Origin: Amycolatopsis xylanica
GTDB taxonomy: Bacteria > Actinomycetota > Actinomycetes > Mycobacteriales > Pseudonocardiaceae
Length of the DNA: 64,000 nucleotides
Assembly: GCF_900107045.1 (NCBI RefSeq)
Contig: NZ_FNON01000005.1
Coordinates: forward strand, 496,001-560,000
Direction: 5' to 3'
Positions within the stretch are counted from its first letter, which is position 1; each line of letters opens with the position of its first letter. The notes under the pieces were generated by a model. That model searched no databases. It was not told the DNA's origin and worked only from the letters and a program-made list of their open reading frames with translations. Shown here in pieces: positions 34,486-43,724 of this stretch. The position numbers and the translations under genes were made by a program.

Positions 34486-36252
34486 TTATCCGGCGGTGGC
34501 GGCTTCGGCCGGCAAACTCTCGGTAAGCCCGTCGCCGGTCAGCTGGCTCTCGACCAGCCGCCGGTACAGCGGACAGGTGGCGGTGAGTTCGTCGTGGGTG
34601 CCCTCCGCGGCGACCCTGCCCTCGTCGAGCACCAGTATCCGGTCGGCCCGGCGTACGGTGGCCAGCCGGTGCGCGATGACCAGCAGCGCGCATTCCCGGC
34701 CTGCCCGCTCCAGCGCGGTGGTCAGCGCGTGCTCGTTGATCTGGTCGAGATGCGCGGTCGGCTCGTCGAGTAGTAGCAGCTCAGGCCGGGTCAGGAGGGC
34801 CCTGGCGATGGCGACGCGCTGCCGTTCGCCTCCGGACAGCATGTTCCCGCGTTCGCCGACCTGGGTGGCCAGCCCGTCCGGCAGGCCGCTGACGAGTTCG
34901 GTGAGGTTGACCGTCTCCAGCACGCGCGCGAGTTCTTCGGCGCCGGCGTCCGGCACCGCGTAGACGAGGTTTTCGCGGAGCGTGCCATGCAGCACCGGCA
35001 CGTTCTGGTCGACCAGTGCCAGCCGGGAACGGCAGTCGGCGAGCGACATTCCGGTCAGGTCGACGCCATTCAGCATGATCGTGCCGGAAAGGGGCTGATA
35101 AAAGTGCTCGGCCAGTGAGAAAATTGTCGACTTGCCCGCACCCGATTTTCCGACCAGTGCCACGCTCGTACGTGGTTCGATCCGGAACGAAACGCCGTCC
35201 AGCACCGGCCTGTTCCCATAGGAAAACCGGACGTCGCGAAATTCCAGCACCGGCGCGCAGCGCCGTGAAAGTACCGGTGAGCGGGCCGGTGCCTCGTTTT
35301 CGACGGGCAGCAGGGACGCCTCGTGCACCCGCTGCAGCGCGCCCATGCCGCGCTGGACGAGCCCGATTCCCTGCAGCAGGGAGATGAGCGGCACCACCAG
35401 GTAGGTCGCGTACAGCAGGAACGCCACCAGCGCGCCCAGCGAGGTCGCGTCCGCGGCCACCCGCGCCCCGCCGACGAGCAGCACCAGCAGCAGCGAGCCG
35501 CGGATGGCCAGTTCGACCGCTGGCGTCATCACCGAGGTCAGCCTGGCCGCGCGCACGCCGGCGGCGAACGCCGACTCGGCCCGCTCGCCGATCCGCCTTT
35601 CCTCCCGTGCCTCGGCCCGGTTCGCGCGCACCATCCGGATCGCGCCCAGCGCGCGCTCGAGGTCCGCGGTCATCTCGCCGACGCCGCGCTGGGTCAGCTC
35701 GCCCGCCGTGCGCAGCCTGCCGAGCAGCGCGATCACCACGACGGCGGCGACCGACACGGTCGCCGCCACCATGCCGAACAGCACGGGGTCGAGCAGCAGC
35801 ATCAGCACCGCCGTGCCCAGCCCGGTCAGTCCGCCCGCGACGAGCTGGACCGACGCGGTCGACACCACGTCACGCAGCACGGTGGTGTCGACGCTGAGCC
35901 GGGAGATCAGGTCGCCGAGCCGGTGGTCCTCGTACGCGGGCAGCCGCAGCCGCAGCAGCCGCGCGATCAGCCGACGGCGCACACCCAGCACCACGCGTTC
36001 CCCCGACCGCTCCAGCAGGAACAGGCCGAGCCCGTCCACCGCGGCCTGGACGAGGAAGAGGCCTGCTATCCCCGCGACGAACCACCAGGAGAGCGGCGCC
36101 GTGCCCACCGAGTCGATCCCGTGCCGGACCAGCAGCGGCTGGAGCATGCCCAGCCCCGACGCGGACACGGTGAGCGCGATGGCCAGCGTCAGCGTCCCGC
36201 GATGGCCCGCGGTCAGCCGCAGCAGGTCCCGGAAACCCGCCCGATCACTCAT
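34486..36252 (-). CDS. ABC transporter (ATPase plus membrane domain) for lasso peptide export
   Basis: 588 residues: six membrane segments in about 1-300, then an ABC ATPase with GKSGAGKST (Walker A), LSGGERQR signature and LLLLDEP (Walker B). Half-transporters of this fused type export and give immunity to lasso peptides. ATG 36252 overlaps the stop of the B2 protease gene by four bases; the frame extends upstream but is not used. It is the last gene of the lasso transcript before the regulator. Confidence 0.92.
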   Translation of the reverse strand: MSDRAGFRDLLRLTAGHRGTLTLAIALTVSASGLGMLQPLLVRHGIDSVGTAPLSWWFVAGIAGLFLVQAAVDGLGLFLLERSGERVVLGVRRRLIARLLRLRLPAYEDHRLGDLISRLSVDTTVLRDVVSTASVQLVAGGLTGLGTAVLMLLLDPVLFGMVAATVSVAAVVVIALLGRLRTAGELTQRGVGEMTADLERALGAIRMVRANRAEAREERRIGERAESAFAAGVRAARLTSVMTPAVELAIRGSLLLVLLVGGARVAADATSLGALVAFLLYATYLVVPLISLLQGIGLVQRGMGALQRVHEASLLPVENEAPARSPVLSRRCAPVLEFRDVRFSYGNRPVLDGVSFRIEPRTSVALVGKSGAGKSTIFSLAEHFYQPLSGTIMLNGVDLTGMSLADCRSRLALVDQNVPVLHGTLRENLVYAVPDAGAEELARVLETVNLTELVSGLPDGLATQVGERGNMLSGGERQRVAIARALLTRPELLLLDEPTAHLDQINEHALTTALERAGRECALLVIAHRLATVRRADRILVLDEGRVAAEGTHDELTATCPLYRRLVESQLTGDGLTESLPAEAATAG

Positions 36253-36677
36253 CGGGCCCTGGCAGGCTCGACGGCGACGAGCTTGGCGAAATACCCGGCG
36301 GGCACCCCTTCGCCGACCGGCTGCCCGTCGACCTCGACCCAGGCGTGCGCGCCGAACGGCGGCCGCACCCGGACACCGGCGCACCAGGTCGGCCAGGTCC
36401 CGCGGAGCCTGCACAGCAGCACGACGGCGAGCGACCTGGGCAGGCAGCCTTTCGGGCCGAGACAGGCGAGGCTGACCGCGAGCACCGCCTCCCGCGCGGT
36501 CTCCGCCTGCTCGTGGGTGGCAGGCCTGGCGCCGTGGCGGAGCACGCCGAAGACCTGCCGGATCCGGTGCGGCGGCAGCAGCGCGACGAGCCTGGCCAGC
36601 GCGACCGCGAGCCGCGCGGCCGCCCGGCGCGCGAACGGCACGGACCGGGGCCTGCTGAGCGCGCTCGGGGTGGTCAT
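36249..36677 (-). CDS. lasso peptide leader protease B2 (transglutaminase-like)
   Basis: 142 residues with the Transglut_core3 pattern. Catalytic triad candidates are C78 (GPKGCLPRS), H111 (FGAHAWVEVDG) and D117. It cleaves the leader from the precursor after the RRE protein presents it. The start overlaps the RRE stop (ATGA) and its own stop overlaps the transporter start. Confidence 0.92.
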   Translation of the reverse strand: MTTPSALSRPRSVPFARRAAARLAVALARLVALLPPHRIRQVFGVLRHGARPATHEQAETAREAVLAVSLACLGPKGCLPRSLAVVLLCRLRGTWPTWCAGVRVRPPFGAHAWVEVDGQPVGEGVPAGYFAKLVAVEPARAR

Positions 36678-36934
36678 GACGACGTCACCAGGCCCGCCGC
36701 GCGCAGCCCGTCCAGCAGCGCGGTCACGTCCTGCTCGGCACGTTCCCGGGATACGTCGTACTCCTCGATCAGCGCGCCGGCCGCCTGCTCGGGGTCACCG
36801 CCGTCGAGCAGTGCCCGCACCACGATCCGGCCACTCGGGTTGAGCTGGAAATAGCGGCCCTTGCGCTCGTCGAGCAGCACTGACCCGTACTCGGTGTCCA
36901 CAATGGACACGTTGGAGCGGAGCGCGAGGCTCAT
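36674..36934 (-). CDS. lasso peptide RRE protein B1 (PqqD-like)
   Basis: 86 residues, full PqqD-like fold: SIVDTEYGSVLLDERKGRYFQLNPSGRIVVRALLDG then two helices with YDVSRERAEQDVTALLDGLRAAGLV. It binds the YxxPxL part of the leader peptide and brings it to protease and cyclase. GGAGGAGAA precedes ATG 36934, which overlaps the cyclase stop. Confidence 0.93.
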   Translation of the reverse strand: MSLALRSNVSIVDTEYGSVLLDERKGRYFQLNPSGRIVVRALLDGGDPEQAAGALIEEYDVSRERAEQDVTALLDGLRAAGLVTSS

Positions 36935-38775
36935 TTCTCCTCCAGAGAGAGCGATGGCTTCGAGAGCGTGCGCAGCCAGACCTCGCAGCCGATGGTGGGA
37001 TACAGGATGGCGTCGCGCAGTTCCGGTGTTTCGGGCCGCGATGCCAAGGCACACAAGCGATTCCGGTCGACGAGGCCGAGCTCGGCCAGCCGCGAGCCGG
37101 TCCACAGCTCGCGCAGGTCGCCCCGGACGGCCCGCAGCCCCGCCGCGGCGTCCATCGACGCCTGTGCCTTGCTGGTCCTGGCCAGGCACTCGGCAGGCAC
37201 CACGCCGCGCATGGCCTCGGTGAGCACCGGCTTGTACGCCCACGGCGTCACGCGCTCGTCCGGCCTGATCGACAGGCACGCCTCGATCACCCGGTCGTCG
37301 AGGAAGGGCGACTGGATCGGCAGCCCGGCACGCGCGCTCATCTGCTCCCACTGCCGGATGATCCGCGTGCAGGACAGGATCTGCTCCAGATCGGCGTGCT
37401 CGCCCCTGGTCGCGCCGAGCGGCTCCGCCGTCCTCGCCGCGTCCAGCAGCGCCGCGGTCGCGAGTTCCTTCGCTTCCCGCGTCGCCCAGTCGAACAACCG
37501 GGGCGGAGCACCCCAGCCCAGTGCCGTGGTGACCGACGCTGCTTTCGGCGCGCCGACCTCGGCCGCGGCGTCGGCGAGCCAGCGGTGGTACGGCCGGGAA
37601 TCGGCCAGCGCGCGGGCCATGCCGCCGAGCGGCCAGGTGAACAACGCGCGGAAGCCGCGCAGCCCGCCGAGCGCGAACAGCGGACGGCGCCGCAATAGCG
37701 CGTGGTAGTGCGCCTCGGAGCACCAGGCGACGTGATCGCCGCCGATGCCGGTCAGCCGGACCCGGCTGCCCTTGGCGGCCAGCGGGGCCAAGTCGCTCAG
37801 CAGCCTGGCCCTGTCCATCATGCCGATGGTCGGCTCGTCGAGCGGATCGTCGATGCCGAGCAGGCCCGCGTAGACCAGCGGCGACGCCGACACGTCCCAC
37901 ACCACGTGCTCGACCTCGGGCAGGTGCGCCGCCGCGCGTGCCGCCCACGCGAGGTCGTCGTCGGCCGGGTCGAGCCCCGGCCAGGTGCTCGCGACCACCT
38001 TCGCCGGACCCCGCGCGGCGAGGAAGGTCACCGAGGTCGAGTCCAGGCCGCCGGACAGGTCGCAGGCGACCACTCCACCGGACGCCGTGCGCGCGTCCAC
38101 CGCCGCGGTGAGGGCCTCCCGCACCAGCGGCGCCCCCTCGGCGAGCGAGCGTTCCGGGCGCGGGGGCCGCCACCACCGCACCGTGCGGGCGGTACGGCCG
38201 TCCGGTGAGAGCACCAGCGCGCCGCCCGGTTCGATTCCGTGCACCCCGCGCCACATCGGCTTGTGCAGCAACGGATGCGGCACCGGGAACAGCAGGCGGA
38301 CGGCGAGCATCCGCTCGTCGAGTTCAGCGTCCGCCGCGTGGGCGAGGAGGTCGGCGCGATCGGCCGCGACCACCACGTCGCCGATCCTGGTGTGGTGGAC
38401 CAGCCGCAGCCCCGACGCGGTGCCCTGCACCCGGCAGTGCCCGTCCACCGAAGCCACCAAGTGGAAACTGCCGGGCAATCTCGCCGCCAGCCCGTCGAGC
38501 CCCGCGACGTCACGCAGCCGCGCGGCCTCGGTGGTCAGCTCCTTTTCGGTGACCGGGCAGCAGCCGATCACCGCCAGCCTGGTCCGGCCGGCCGAGGCGA
38601 CGACGATGCCGTCGTCTCGCCACCGGCCGGTCAGCCACGGCCGTCCCGACGCGTGGGCGAGCGTCCGGGACCCTGGCGCGCAGAACCGCGGGGCCACGGC
38701 GAGCGTGGCTTCGTGGTCGGGAAAGACCACGAAGTACTCCTCGCCGTGACCCAGCGTGTCACCGACTTGACGCAT
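36931..38775 (-). CDS. lasso peptide macrolactam synthetase (asparagine synthetase-like)
   Basis: 614 residues, usual length for the cyclase. N-terminal glutaminase-like half without catalytic Cys at position 2, then an ATP-pyrophosphatase domain with SGGLDS at 241-246 and AYKPVLTEAM near 535. It adenylates the Asp side chain of the core and joins it to the new N-terminal amine. It begins 21 bases after the precursor gene; the start ATG 38775 has a weak ribosome site, consistent with lower expression than the precursor. Confidence 0.93.
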   Translation of the reverse strand: MRQVGDTLGHGEEYFVVFPDHEATLAVAPRFCAPGSRTLAHASGRPWLTGRWRDDGIVVASAGRTRLAVIGCCPVTEKELTTEAARLRDVAGLDGLAARLPGSFHLVASVDGHCRVQGTASGLRLVHHTRIGDVVVAADRADLLAHAADAELDERMLAVRLLFPVPHPLLHKPMWRGVHGIEPGGALVLSPDGRTARTVRWWRPPRPERSLAEGAPLVREALTAAVDARTASGGVVACDLSGGLDSTSVTFLAARGPAKVVASTWPGLDPADDDLAWAARAAAHLPEVEHVVWDVSASPLVYAGLLGIDDPLDEPTIGMMDRARLLSDLAPLAAKGSRVRLTGIGGDHVAWCSEAHYHALLRRRPLFALGGLRGFRALFTWPLGGMARALADSRPYHRWLADAAAEVGAPKAASVTTALGWGAPPRLFDWATREAKELATAALLDAARTAEPLGATRGEHADLEQILSCTRIIRQWEQMSARAGLPIQSPFLDDRVIEACLSIRPDERVTPWAYKPVLTEAMRGVVPAECLARTSKAQASMDAAAGLRAVRGDLRELWTGSRLAELGLVDRNRLCALASRPETPELRDAILYPTIGCEVWLRTLSKPSLSLEEK

Positions 38776-38796
38776 CCGCGTCGACGGTCAGCGCGG

Positions 38797-38904
38797 TCAG
38801 TTCTTGCTCAGGATCAGCCGGTCGTTGCCCGAGAAGCCGAGCAGGCCGGTGACCTCGTCGAACTCGCCGGCTTCGATCAGCATGGGGGTCTCGTATTCCT
38901 TCAT
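38797..38904 (-). CDS. lasso peptide precursor, citrulassin-like
   Basis: 35 residues starting at ATG 38904 behind GAGAGGTGAG. The leader carries the RRE recognition pattern Y4-x2-P7-x-L9-x3-G13-x-F15 and Thr19 at position -2. The predicted core is LLGFSGNDRLILSKN (21-35). An isopeptide bond from the amine of Leu1 to Asp8 gives an eight-residue ring with Arg directly after it. From memory, citrulassin A is LLGLAGNDRLVLSKN, so this differs at three positions and keeps the Arg9 that is converted to citrulline. The longer frame upstream (to 39024) lacks leader features. Confidence 0.93.
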   Translation of the reverse strand: MKEYETPMLIEAGEFDEVTGLLGFSGNDRLILSKN

Positions 38905-39046
38905 GGCACTCACCTCTCGCTTGATGTCCATTCGGTCTGGGCGTGCACGCGCCGTGACCGAACGTAACAAGAGGGGTGCCGCATCCCCAGCGAACGAGGC
39001 TTCCGGAACCGGCAACTGCCACAAGCGGCAGCCGAACTGCGAGCGG

Positions 39047-39092
39047 GTCGTGAGTGGTATGGCCGGTTAGAACCGGCCATACCACTCACGAC
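39047..39092. repeat. perfect 22-bp-arm palindrome, GGTT/AACC family, third copy
   Basis: Arms 39047-39068 and 39071-39092 are exact complements around AG. The hairpin starts three bases after the stop of the acyl-CoA dehydrogenase and separates that operon from the lasso precursor promoter, so it would isolate the lasso cluster from read-through. Confidence 0.88.
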
Positions 39093-39095
39093 TGT

Positions 39096-40202
39096 TTACG
39101 CGGGGAGGTTGATCAGCCCGGCCAGTGCGGCGCGGTGACGGCCCGCCGTGCCGAGCGCGAGTTCGTCGCTCTTGGCGCGCTTGAGGTAGAGGTGGGCCGG
39201 GTGCTCCCACGTCATGCCGATGCCACCGTGCAGCTGGATGGCCTCCTCGGCCGCCTTCACCGCGATGGGGGAGCAGCGTGCCTGTGCGACGGCGACCGCG
39301 ACGTGGACGTCCTCGCTCGCCGTGGCGAGCGAGTCGGCCGCGTAGCGGGCGGCGGCGCGGGCGTTGACCACGGCCAGGTACAGGTCCGCCAGGCGGTGCT
39401 TCAAGGCCTGGAAGGACCCGACCGGGCGGCCGAACTGGTAGCGCGTCTTGAGGTACGCCACCGTCTCGTTCAGACACCACTCGGCCACGCCGAGCTGCTC
39501 GGAGGCCAGCAACCCGGCCGCTGTGGTCAGCGCGTGCTGCACGGCCGCCTCGGCGGAACCAGGCACCAGCCGCCCTGCGGCGCCCGAAAGCTCCACAGTG
39601 GACAGACGGCGGGTCAGGTCCAGTGAGGTCAGCTGGGTGACGGACACGGCCGAAGCCTCGACGGCGTACAGCGCGGGGCCGTCGGCGCCGACCGCGGGCA
39701 CCAGGATGACCTCGGCCGCCGAGGCGTCGGCGACAGTGGTGACGCGGCCGGTCAGCGTGCCGTCGGTGGCCACGGACACCGTCGACGGGAAGTCCCCGCC
39801 CGGCGCCGTCGTCAGCGGGATGGCCAGCGCGGCGATCAGGTCGCCGGAAGCCAAGCGCCCCAACAACTCCGCGACGACAGAAGACGACGTATCCGCGCCC
39901 AGCAGCGCCGAGGTCGCAAGCACCGCGCTGCCGAGGAACGGGACGGGCGCGACGCTGCGCCCGAGCTCCTCCAGCACCACAGCGACCTCGCGGGCCGACG
40001 CGCCGTGCCCGCCGAGCTCCTCGGGGATCGCGAGGCCCGCGACGCCGAGGTCGGCGGCGAGCGTGCGCCACAGCTTCAGGTCGTACGGCTCGGCCGTCTC
40101 GGTCCTGGCGAGCACCGCGGCGGGCTCGGCCTGGGCCTTGAGCAGGTCGCGGACGGAGGCGCGGAGGTCCTCTTCGACTTCGGAATACAGCAGGTCGGTC
40201 AT
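39096..40202 (-). CDS. acyl-CoA dehydrogenase (short, FadE28-like half)
   Basis: 368 residues. ACAD fold, but the central beta domain is reduced (LTTAPGGDFPSTVSVATDG) and there is no typical TEPxxGSD motif; C-terminal QLHGGIGMTWEHPAHLYLKRA is conserved. Such proteins usually pair with a second subunit in alpha2beta2 enzymes that act on bulky or sterol-like side chains. The adjacent dehydrogenase gene, overlapping by four bases, is the natural partner. Last gene of the operon. Confidence 0.87.
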   Translation of the reverse strand: MTDLLYSEVEEDLRASVRDLLKAQAEPAAVLARTETAEPYDLKLWRTLAADLGVAGLAIPEELGGHGASAREVAVVLEELGRSVAPVPFLGSAVLATSALLGADTSSSVVAELLGRLASGDLIAALAIPLTTAPGGDFPSTVSVATDGTLTGRVTTVADASAAEVILVPAVGADGPALYAVEASAVSVTQLTSLDLTRRLSTVELSGAAGRLVPGSAEAAVQHALTTAAGLLASEQLGVAEWCLNETVAYLKTRYQFGRPVGSFQALKHRLADLYLAVVNARAAARYAADSLATASEDVHVAVAVAQARCSPIAVKAAEEAIQLHGGIGMTWEHPAHLYLKRAKSDELALGTAGRHRAALAGLINLPA

Positions 40203-41392
40203 CGGGGGAGGTCCTTCCAGGCCACGTCCTTGTCGACGCGCGGTTCCGACGGCAAGCCCAGCACGCGTTCGGCGATGATGTTGCGCAGCACCTCCGAGGT
40301 GCCGCCCTCGATGGAGTTGCCCTTCGCGCGGAGATAGCGGTAGCCGGGGCCGCGGCCCGCGAAGTCGACCTTCTCCGGACGGCGCATCGTCCAGTCGTCG
40401 TAGGTGAGGCCTTCTTCGCCCATCAGCTCGATTTCCAGCCCGGAGACGGCCTGGTTCAGCTCCGAGAACGCGAGCTTCGCGACCGAGCCCTCGGGCCCTG
40501 GCGCGCCGGCGGCGAGCTGCTGGCGCAGGCGCGTGCCCACGAGGCGCAGCGTTTCACCCTCGACCCACAGCTTGAGAAGCCGGTCGTGCAGCTCGGGCGT
40601 GCGCAGTTCGGGACGGTCGCGCCAGGTCTGCGCGACCGGCGCGATCAGCCCGCCCTCACGCGGGATCTCCATGCCGCCGATGGCGACGCGCTCGTTCATG
40701 AGCGTGGTCTGCGCGACCTTCCAGCCCTCGCCGACCTCGCCGAGCCGGTGCGCGTCGGGGATGCGCACCTCGGTCAGGTAGACCTCGTTGAACTCGGCCT
40801 CGCCGGTGATCTGGCGCAGCGGCCGCACCTCGACACCGGGCGCGTGCATGTCGCAGATGAAGTACGTCATGCCCTGGTGCTTCGGCACGTCCGGGTCGGT
40901 GCGGGTGACCAGGATGGCGAACCGGGCCGCGTGCGCGCCCGAGGTCCACACCTTCTGGCCGGTGACGACCCAGTCGTCGCCGTCGCGCACCGCGCGGGTG
41001 CCCAGTGCCGCCAGGTCCGAACCCGCGCCGGGCTCGGAGAACAGCTGGCACCAGACCTCTTCGCCGGTCCACAGTGGACGCAGGAAGCGCTCGCGCTGCT
41101 CCTGGGTGCCGAAGCGCAGCACGGTCGGCGCGGCCATGCCGAGGCCGATGCCGATGCGGCGCGGGTTGTTGTCCGGCGCGCCTGCCGCTTTCAGCTCGGC
41201 GTCCACAATGGACTGCAACGCGCGCGGCGCGTCGAGCCCGCCGAGTCCGACGGGGAAGTGGACCCAGGCCAGGCCCGCGTCGAACCGCGCGTGCAGGAAC
41301 GCGGAACGCTCGGTGGTCTTCGGGTCGTGTGCCGTGAGCAGGTCGCGGACGAGCCCGCGCACCGTCTCGGCGTCGACTGCTGTCGCGGTCAT
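40199..41392 (-). CDS. acyl-CoA dehydrogenase, partner of the short subunit
   Basis: 397 residues with FSEPGAGSDLAALGT and SIEGGTSEVLRNIIAERVLGLP; the Glu in IEGGT is the usual catalytic base. The start ATG 41392 overlaps the previous stop (ATGA), so the longer upstream frame is ignored. Together with the following short dehydrogenase it probably forms a heteromeric enzyme for a large or branched acyl-CoA. Confidence 0.9.
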   Translation of the reverse strand: MTATAVDAETVRGLVRDLLTAHDPKTTERSAFLHARFDAGLAWVHFPVGLGGLDAPRALQSIVDAELKAAGAPDNNPRRIGIGLGMAAPTVLRFGTQEQRERFLRPLWTGEEVWCQLFSEPGAGSDLAALGTRAVRDGDDWVVTGQKVWTSGAHAARFAILVTRTDPDVPKHQGMTYFICDMHAPGVEVRPLRQITGEAEFNEVYLTEVRIPDAHRLGEVGEGWKVAQTTLMNERVAIGGMEIPREGGLIAPVAQTWRDRPELRTPELHDRLLKLWVEGETLRLVGTRLRQQLAAGAPGPEGSVAKLAFSELNQAVSGLEIELMGEEGLTYDDWTMRRPEKVDFAGRGPGYRYLRAKGNSIEGGTSEVLRNIIAERVLGLPSEPRVDKDVAWKDLPR

Positions 41393-42612
41393 CGCTTGCC
41401 TTCCGTGCGGTACTTCTTGAGTTCGCGGTGCGCCAGCGAGCGCTTGTGCACCTCGTCGGGGCCGTCGGCGATGCGCAGCATGCGCGCGCCGGACCACAGC
41501 TCGGCCAGCGGGAAGTCCTGGCTGACGCCGCCGGCGCCGTGCGCCTGGATGGCCTTGTCGAGGATCCACTCGACGGTGGCCGGGGTCGAGATCTTGATCG
41601 CCTGGATCTCGGTGTGCGCGCCCTGGTTGCCCTTGACGTCCATCAGCCACGCGGTCTTGAGCACCAGCAGGCGCTGCAGCTCGATCTTGACGCGCGCCTC
41701 GGCGATCCAGTCCTGCACCACGCCCTGCTCGGCGATCGGCTTGCCGAACGTCTCGCGCGACAAAGTCCTGCGGCACATCAGTTCCAGCGCGCGCTCGGCC
41801 ATGCCGATCAGGCGCATGCAGTGGTGGATGCGGCCGGGGCCGAGCCGCGCCTGCGCGATGGCGAACCCGTCGCCCTCACCCGCGATGAGGTTCTCCGCCG
41901 GGACGCGGCAGTCCTCGAAGACGACTTCGGCGTGCCCGCCGTGGTCGCCGTCGGTGTAGCCGAACACGTGCATGCCGCGCTTGACGGTCATGCCGGGCGT
42001 GCCGCGGGGGACCAGGATCATGCTCTGCTGCTTGTGCGGCGCGGCTTCCGGGTCGGTCTTGCCCATCACGATGAAGATCTGGCAGTTCGGGTTCATCGCA
42101 CCCGAGATGAACCACTTGCGGCCGTTGATGACGTACTCGTCGCCGTCCTTGCGGATGCTGGTCGCGATGTTGCGCGCGTCCGACGAGGCGACGTCCGGCT
42201 CGGTCATCGCGAAGGCGGACCGGATCTCACCTTCCAGCAACGGTTGCAGCCACTGCTTGCGCTGCTGCTCGTTGCCGAACATGGACAGCACTTCCATGTT
42301 GCCAGTGTCCGGCGCGGCGCAGTTCAGCGCGGTCGGCGCGAGACGAGGGCTCATGCCGGTGATCTCCGCGAGCGGCGCGTACTGCAGGTTCGTCAGGCCG
42401 CCACCGTGCTCACCCGGGAGGAAGAAGTTCCACAGCCCGCGTTTGCGGGCTTCGGCCTTGAGGTCCTCGGTGATCTGGACCGTGGCCCACTCGTCCGAGC
42501 GCGCGGCGAGCTGCTCCTCGAAAACGGCTTCCGCCGGATACACATGGGAATCCATGAACTCGAGGAGCTGCGCCCGCAGCTCCTCGGTCTTGGCGTCGTA
42601 GGCGAAATCCAT
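41389..42612 (-). CDS. ACAD10/11-like acyl-CoA dehydrogenase
   Basis: 407 residues with AMTEPDVASSDARNI (characteristic of the ACAD10/ACAD11 group), ETFGKPIAEQGVVQDWIAEAR and a C terminus RIADGPDEVHKRSLAHRELKKY. In animals this domain is fused to an APH-type kinase, and here the kinase is the adjacent gene, its TAA touching this ATG. ACAD11-type enzymes remove phosphate from 4-phosphoacyl-CoA in 4-hydroxy acid breakdown; that role is inferred from family and pairing. Confidence 0.88.
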   Translation of the reverse strand: MDFAYDAKTEELRAQLLEFMDSHVYPAEAVFEEQLAARSDEWATVQITEDLKAEARKRGLWNFFLPGEHGGGLTNLQYAPLAEITGMSPRLAPTALNCAAPDTGNMEVLSMFGNEQQRKQWLQPLLEGEIRSAFAMTEPDVASSDARNIATSIRKDGDEYVINGRKWFISGAMNPNCQIFIVMGKTDPEAAPHKQQSMILVPRGTPGMTVKRGMHVFGYTDGDHGGHAEVVFEDCRVPAENLIAGEGDGFAIAQARLGPGRIHHCMRLIGMAERALELMCRRTLSRETFGKPIAEQGVVQDWIAEARVKIELQRLLVLKTAWLMDVKGNQGAHTEIQAIKISTPATVEWILDKAIQAHGAGGVSQDFPLAELWSGARMLRIADGPDEVHKRSLAHRELKKYRTEGKR

Positions 42613-43635
42613 TTACTTCTCCTCTTTGAGAATGTCGTTGCCGTGCGTCACCAGCGGGACGACGCCGGCTCCGACGCCTTCGAACCCGGCACCGACGGTC
42701 TGGCCCTTGCTGAAGCGGAAGTAGATGCCTTCCAAGATCACCGCGAGCTTGAAGAACGCGAAGCCCACGTACCAGTTGAGCGCGGAGACGTCACGGCCCG
42801 AGCGCGCCGCGTACCGGGCGACCACCTCGTCGGTGCTCGGATAGCCGGGCGCCGACGTCGCGTCGGACACGAAGTCCAGGTTGATCGCGCTGCGCTCGGC
42901 GTAGGCCACCATCAGCGCGAGGTCGGTCAGCGGGTCGCCGAGCGTGGACATCTCCCAGTCCAGCACCGCGGTGACCCGGTCACCCGCGACGAGCGCGTTG
43001 TCGAGCCGGTAGTCGCCGTGGACGATCGACGGGGTCCCCGAGACCGGGATCGCCTTCGCGAGCCGCTCGTGCAGCAGCTCGATGCCGGGCAGGTCGCGGC
43101 TGCGCGAGCCGTCGAGCTGCTTCTTCCAGCGCCGCAGCTGCCGCTCCAGGAACCCTTCCGGGCGCCCGAACTCGCCGAGCCCGACCGAAGCCGGGTCGAC
43201 GGCGTGCAGGTCGACGAGCGTGTCGACCAGCGCGTCCGCGATCGCCCGCGTCCGGCCGGCGCCGAGCGCCTCGAGCTCGGCGGCCGTGCGGTACGGCGTG
43301 CCCTCGACGAACTCCATGACGTAGAACGGCGCGCCCAGCACGTCTTTGTCCTCGCACAGCAGCAACGCCTCGGGCACCGGCACGTTCGTCGGGTGCAGGC
43401 CCGAGATCACCTTGAACTCGCGCGTCATGTCGTGCGCGGTGGGCAGCACGTGCCCGAGCGGCGGGCGGCGCACCACCCAGCGCGACGACCCGTCCGTCAC
43501 GATGTAGGTGAGGTTGGACTTGCCGCCCTGCACGACCTCCGCGCCGAGCTCACCCTCGGCGAGTCCCGGGCGGTGCGCGCCGAGGTACGCGCGCAGCTTG
43601 CCCAGATCCAGACCCGGCGGGTCGGTTTCGCTCAT
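42613..43635 (-). CDS. APH-family kinase, ACAD10/11-associated (4-hydroxyacyl-CoA kinase candidate)
   Basis: 340 residues of the aminoglycoside phosphotransferase fold: GGKSNLTYIV nucleotide loop, catalytic SIVHGDYRLDNALV and metal-binding VLDWEMSTLGDP. Organised as in LvaA/ACAD10-11 systems, so it likely phosphorylates the hydroxyl of 4-hydroxyacyl-CoA rather than an antibiotic. Start ATG 43635 with AGGAGGGG upstream. A TetR-type palindrome is 33 bases before the start. Confidence 0.86.
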   Translation of the reverse strand: MSETDPPGLDLGKLRAYLGAHRPGLAEGELGAEVVQGGKSNLTYIVTDGSSRWVVRRPPLGHVLPTAHDMTREFKVISGLHPTNVPVPEALLLCEDKDVLGAPFYVMEFVEGTPYRTAAELEALGAGRTRAIADALVDTLVDLHAVDPASVGLGEFGRPEGFLERQLRRWKKQLDGSRSRDLPGIELLHERLAKAIPVSGTPSIVHGDYRLDNALVAGDRVTAVLDWEMSTLGDPLTDLALMVAYAERSAINLDFVSDATSAPGYPSTDEVVARYAARSGRDVSALNWYVGFAFFKLAVILEGIYFRFSKGQTVGAGFEGVGAGVVPLVTHGNDILKEEK

Positions 43636-43667
43636 CTGCCCCTCCTAAGCCGGTACAGACCGTAGGG

Positions 43668-43683
43668 TACCGACTGGTCGGTA
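43668..43683. promoter_or_regulatory. TetR-type operator palindrome TACCGACTGGTCGGTA
   Basis: Seven-base arms TACCGAC and GTCGGTA around TG, 33 bases before the kinase start and in the 89-bp gap after the MaoC gene. A second inverted pair CGGTAC/GTACCG overlaps it at 43651-43672. The symmetry is typical of TetR operators for fatty-acid genes; the binding protein is not identified. Confidence 0.7.
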
Positions 43684-43724
43684 TGTCGTACAGGGCGACA
43701 CTAGATCGTTCGGGTTTCCGCTGG

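Noticed and set aside
38797..39024. longer 75-residue form of the lasso precursor
   Set aside because: The extra N-terminal part lacks leader features, and the best ribosome site directly precedes ATG 38904.
42613..43635. aminoglycoside resistance phosphotransferase
   Set aside because: The fold matches, but direct coupling to an ACAD10/11-like gene points to acyl-CoA metabolism.
41428..43665. 745-codon forward open frame over the dehydrogenase and kinase genes
   Set aside because: Antisense shadow; low-complexity RVHLD-type composition and no family motif, whereas both reverse-strand genes show full catalytic motifs.
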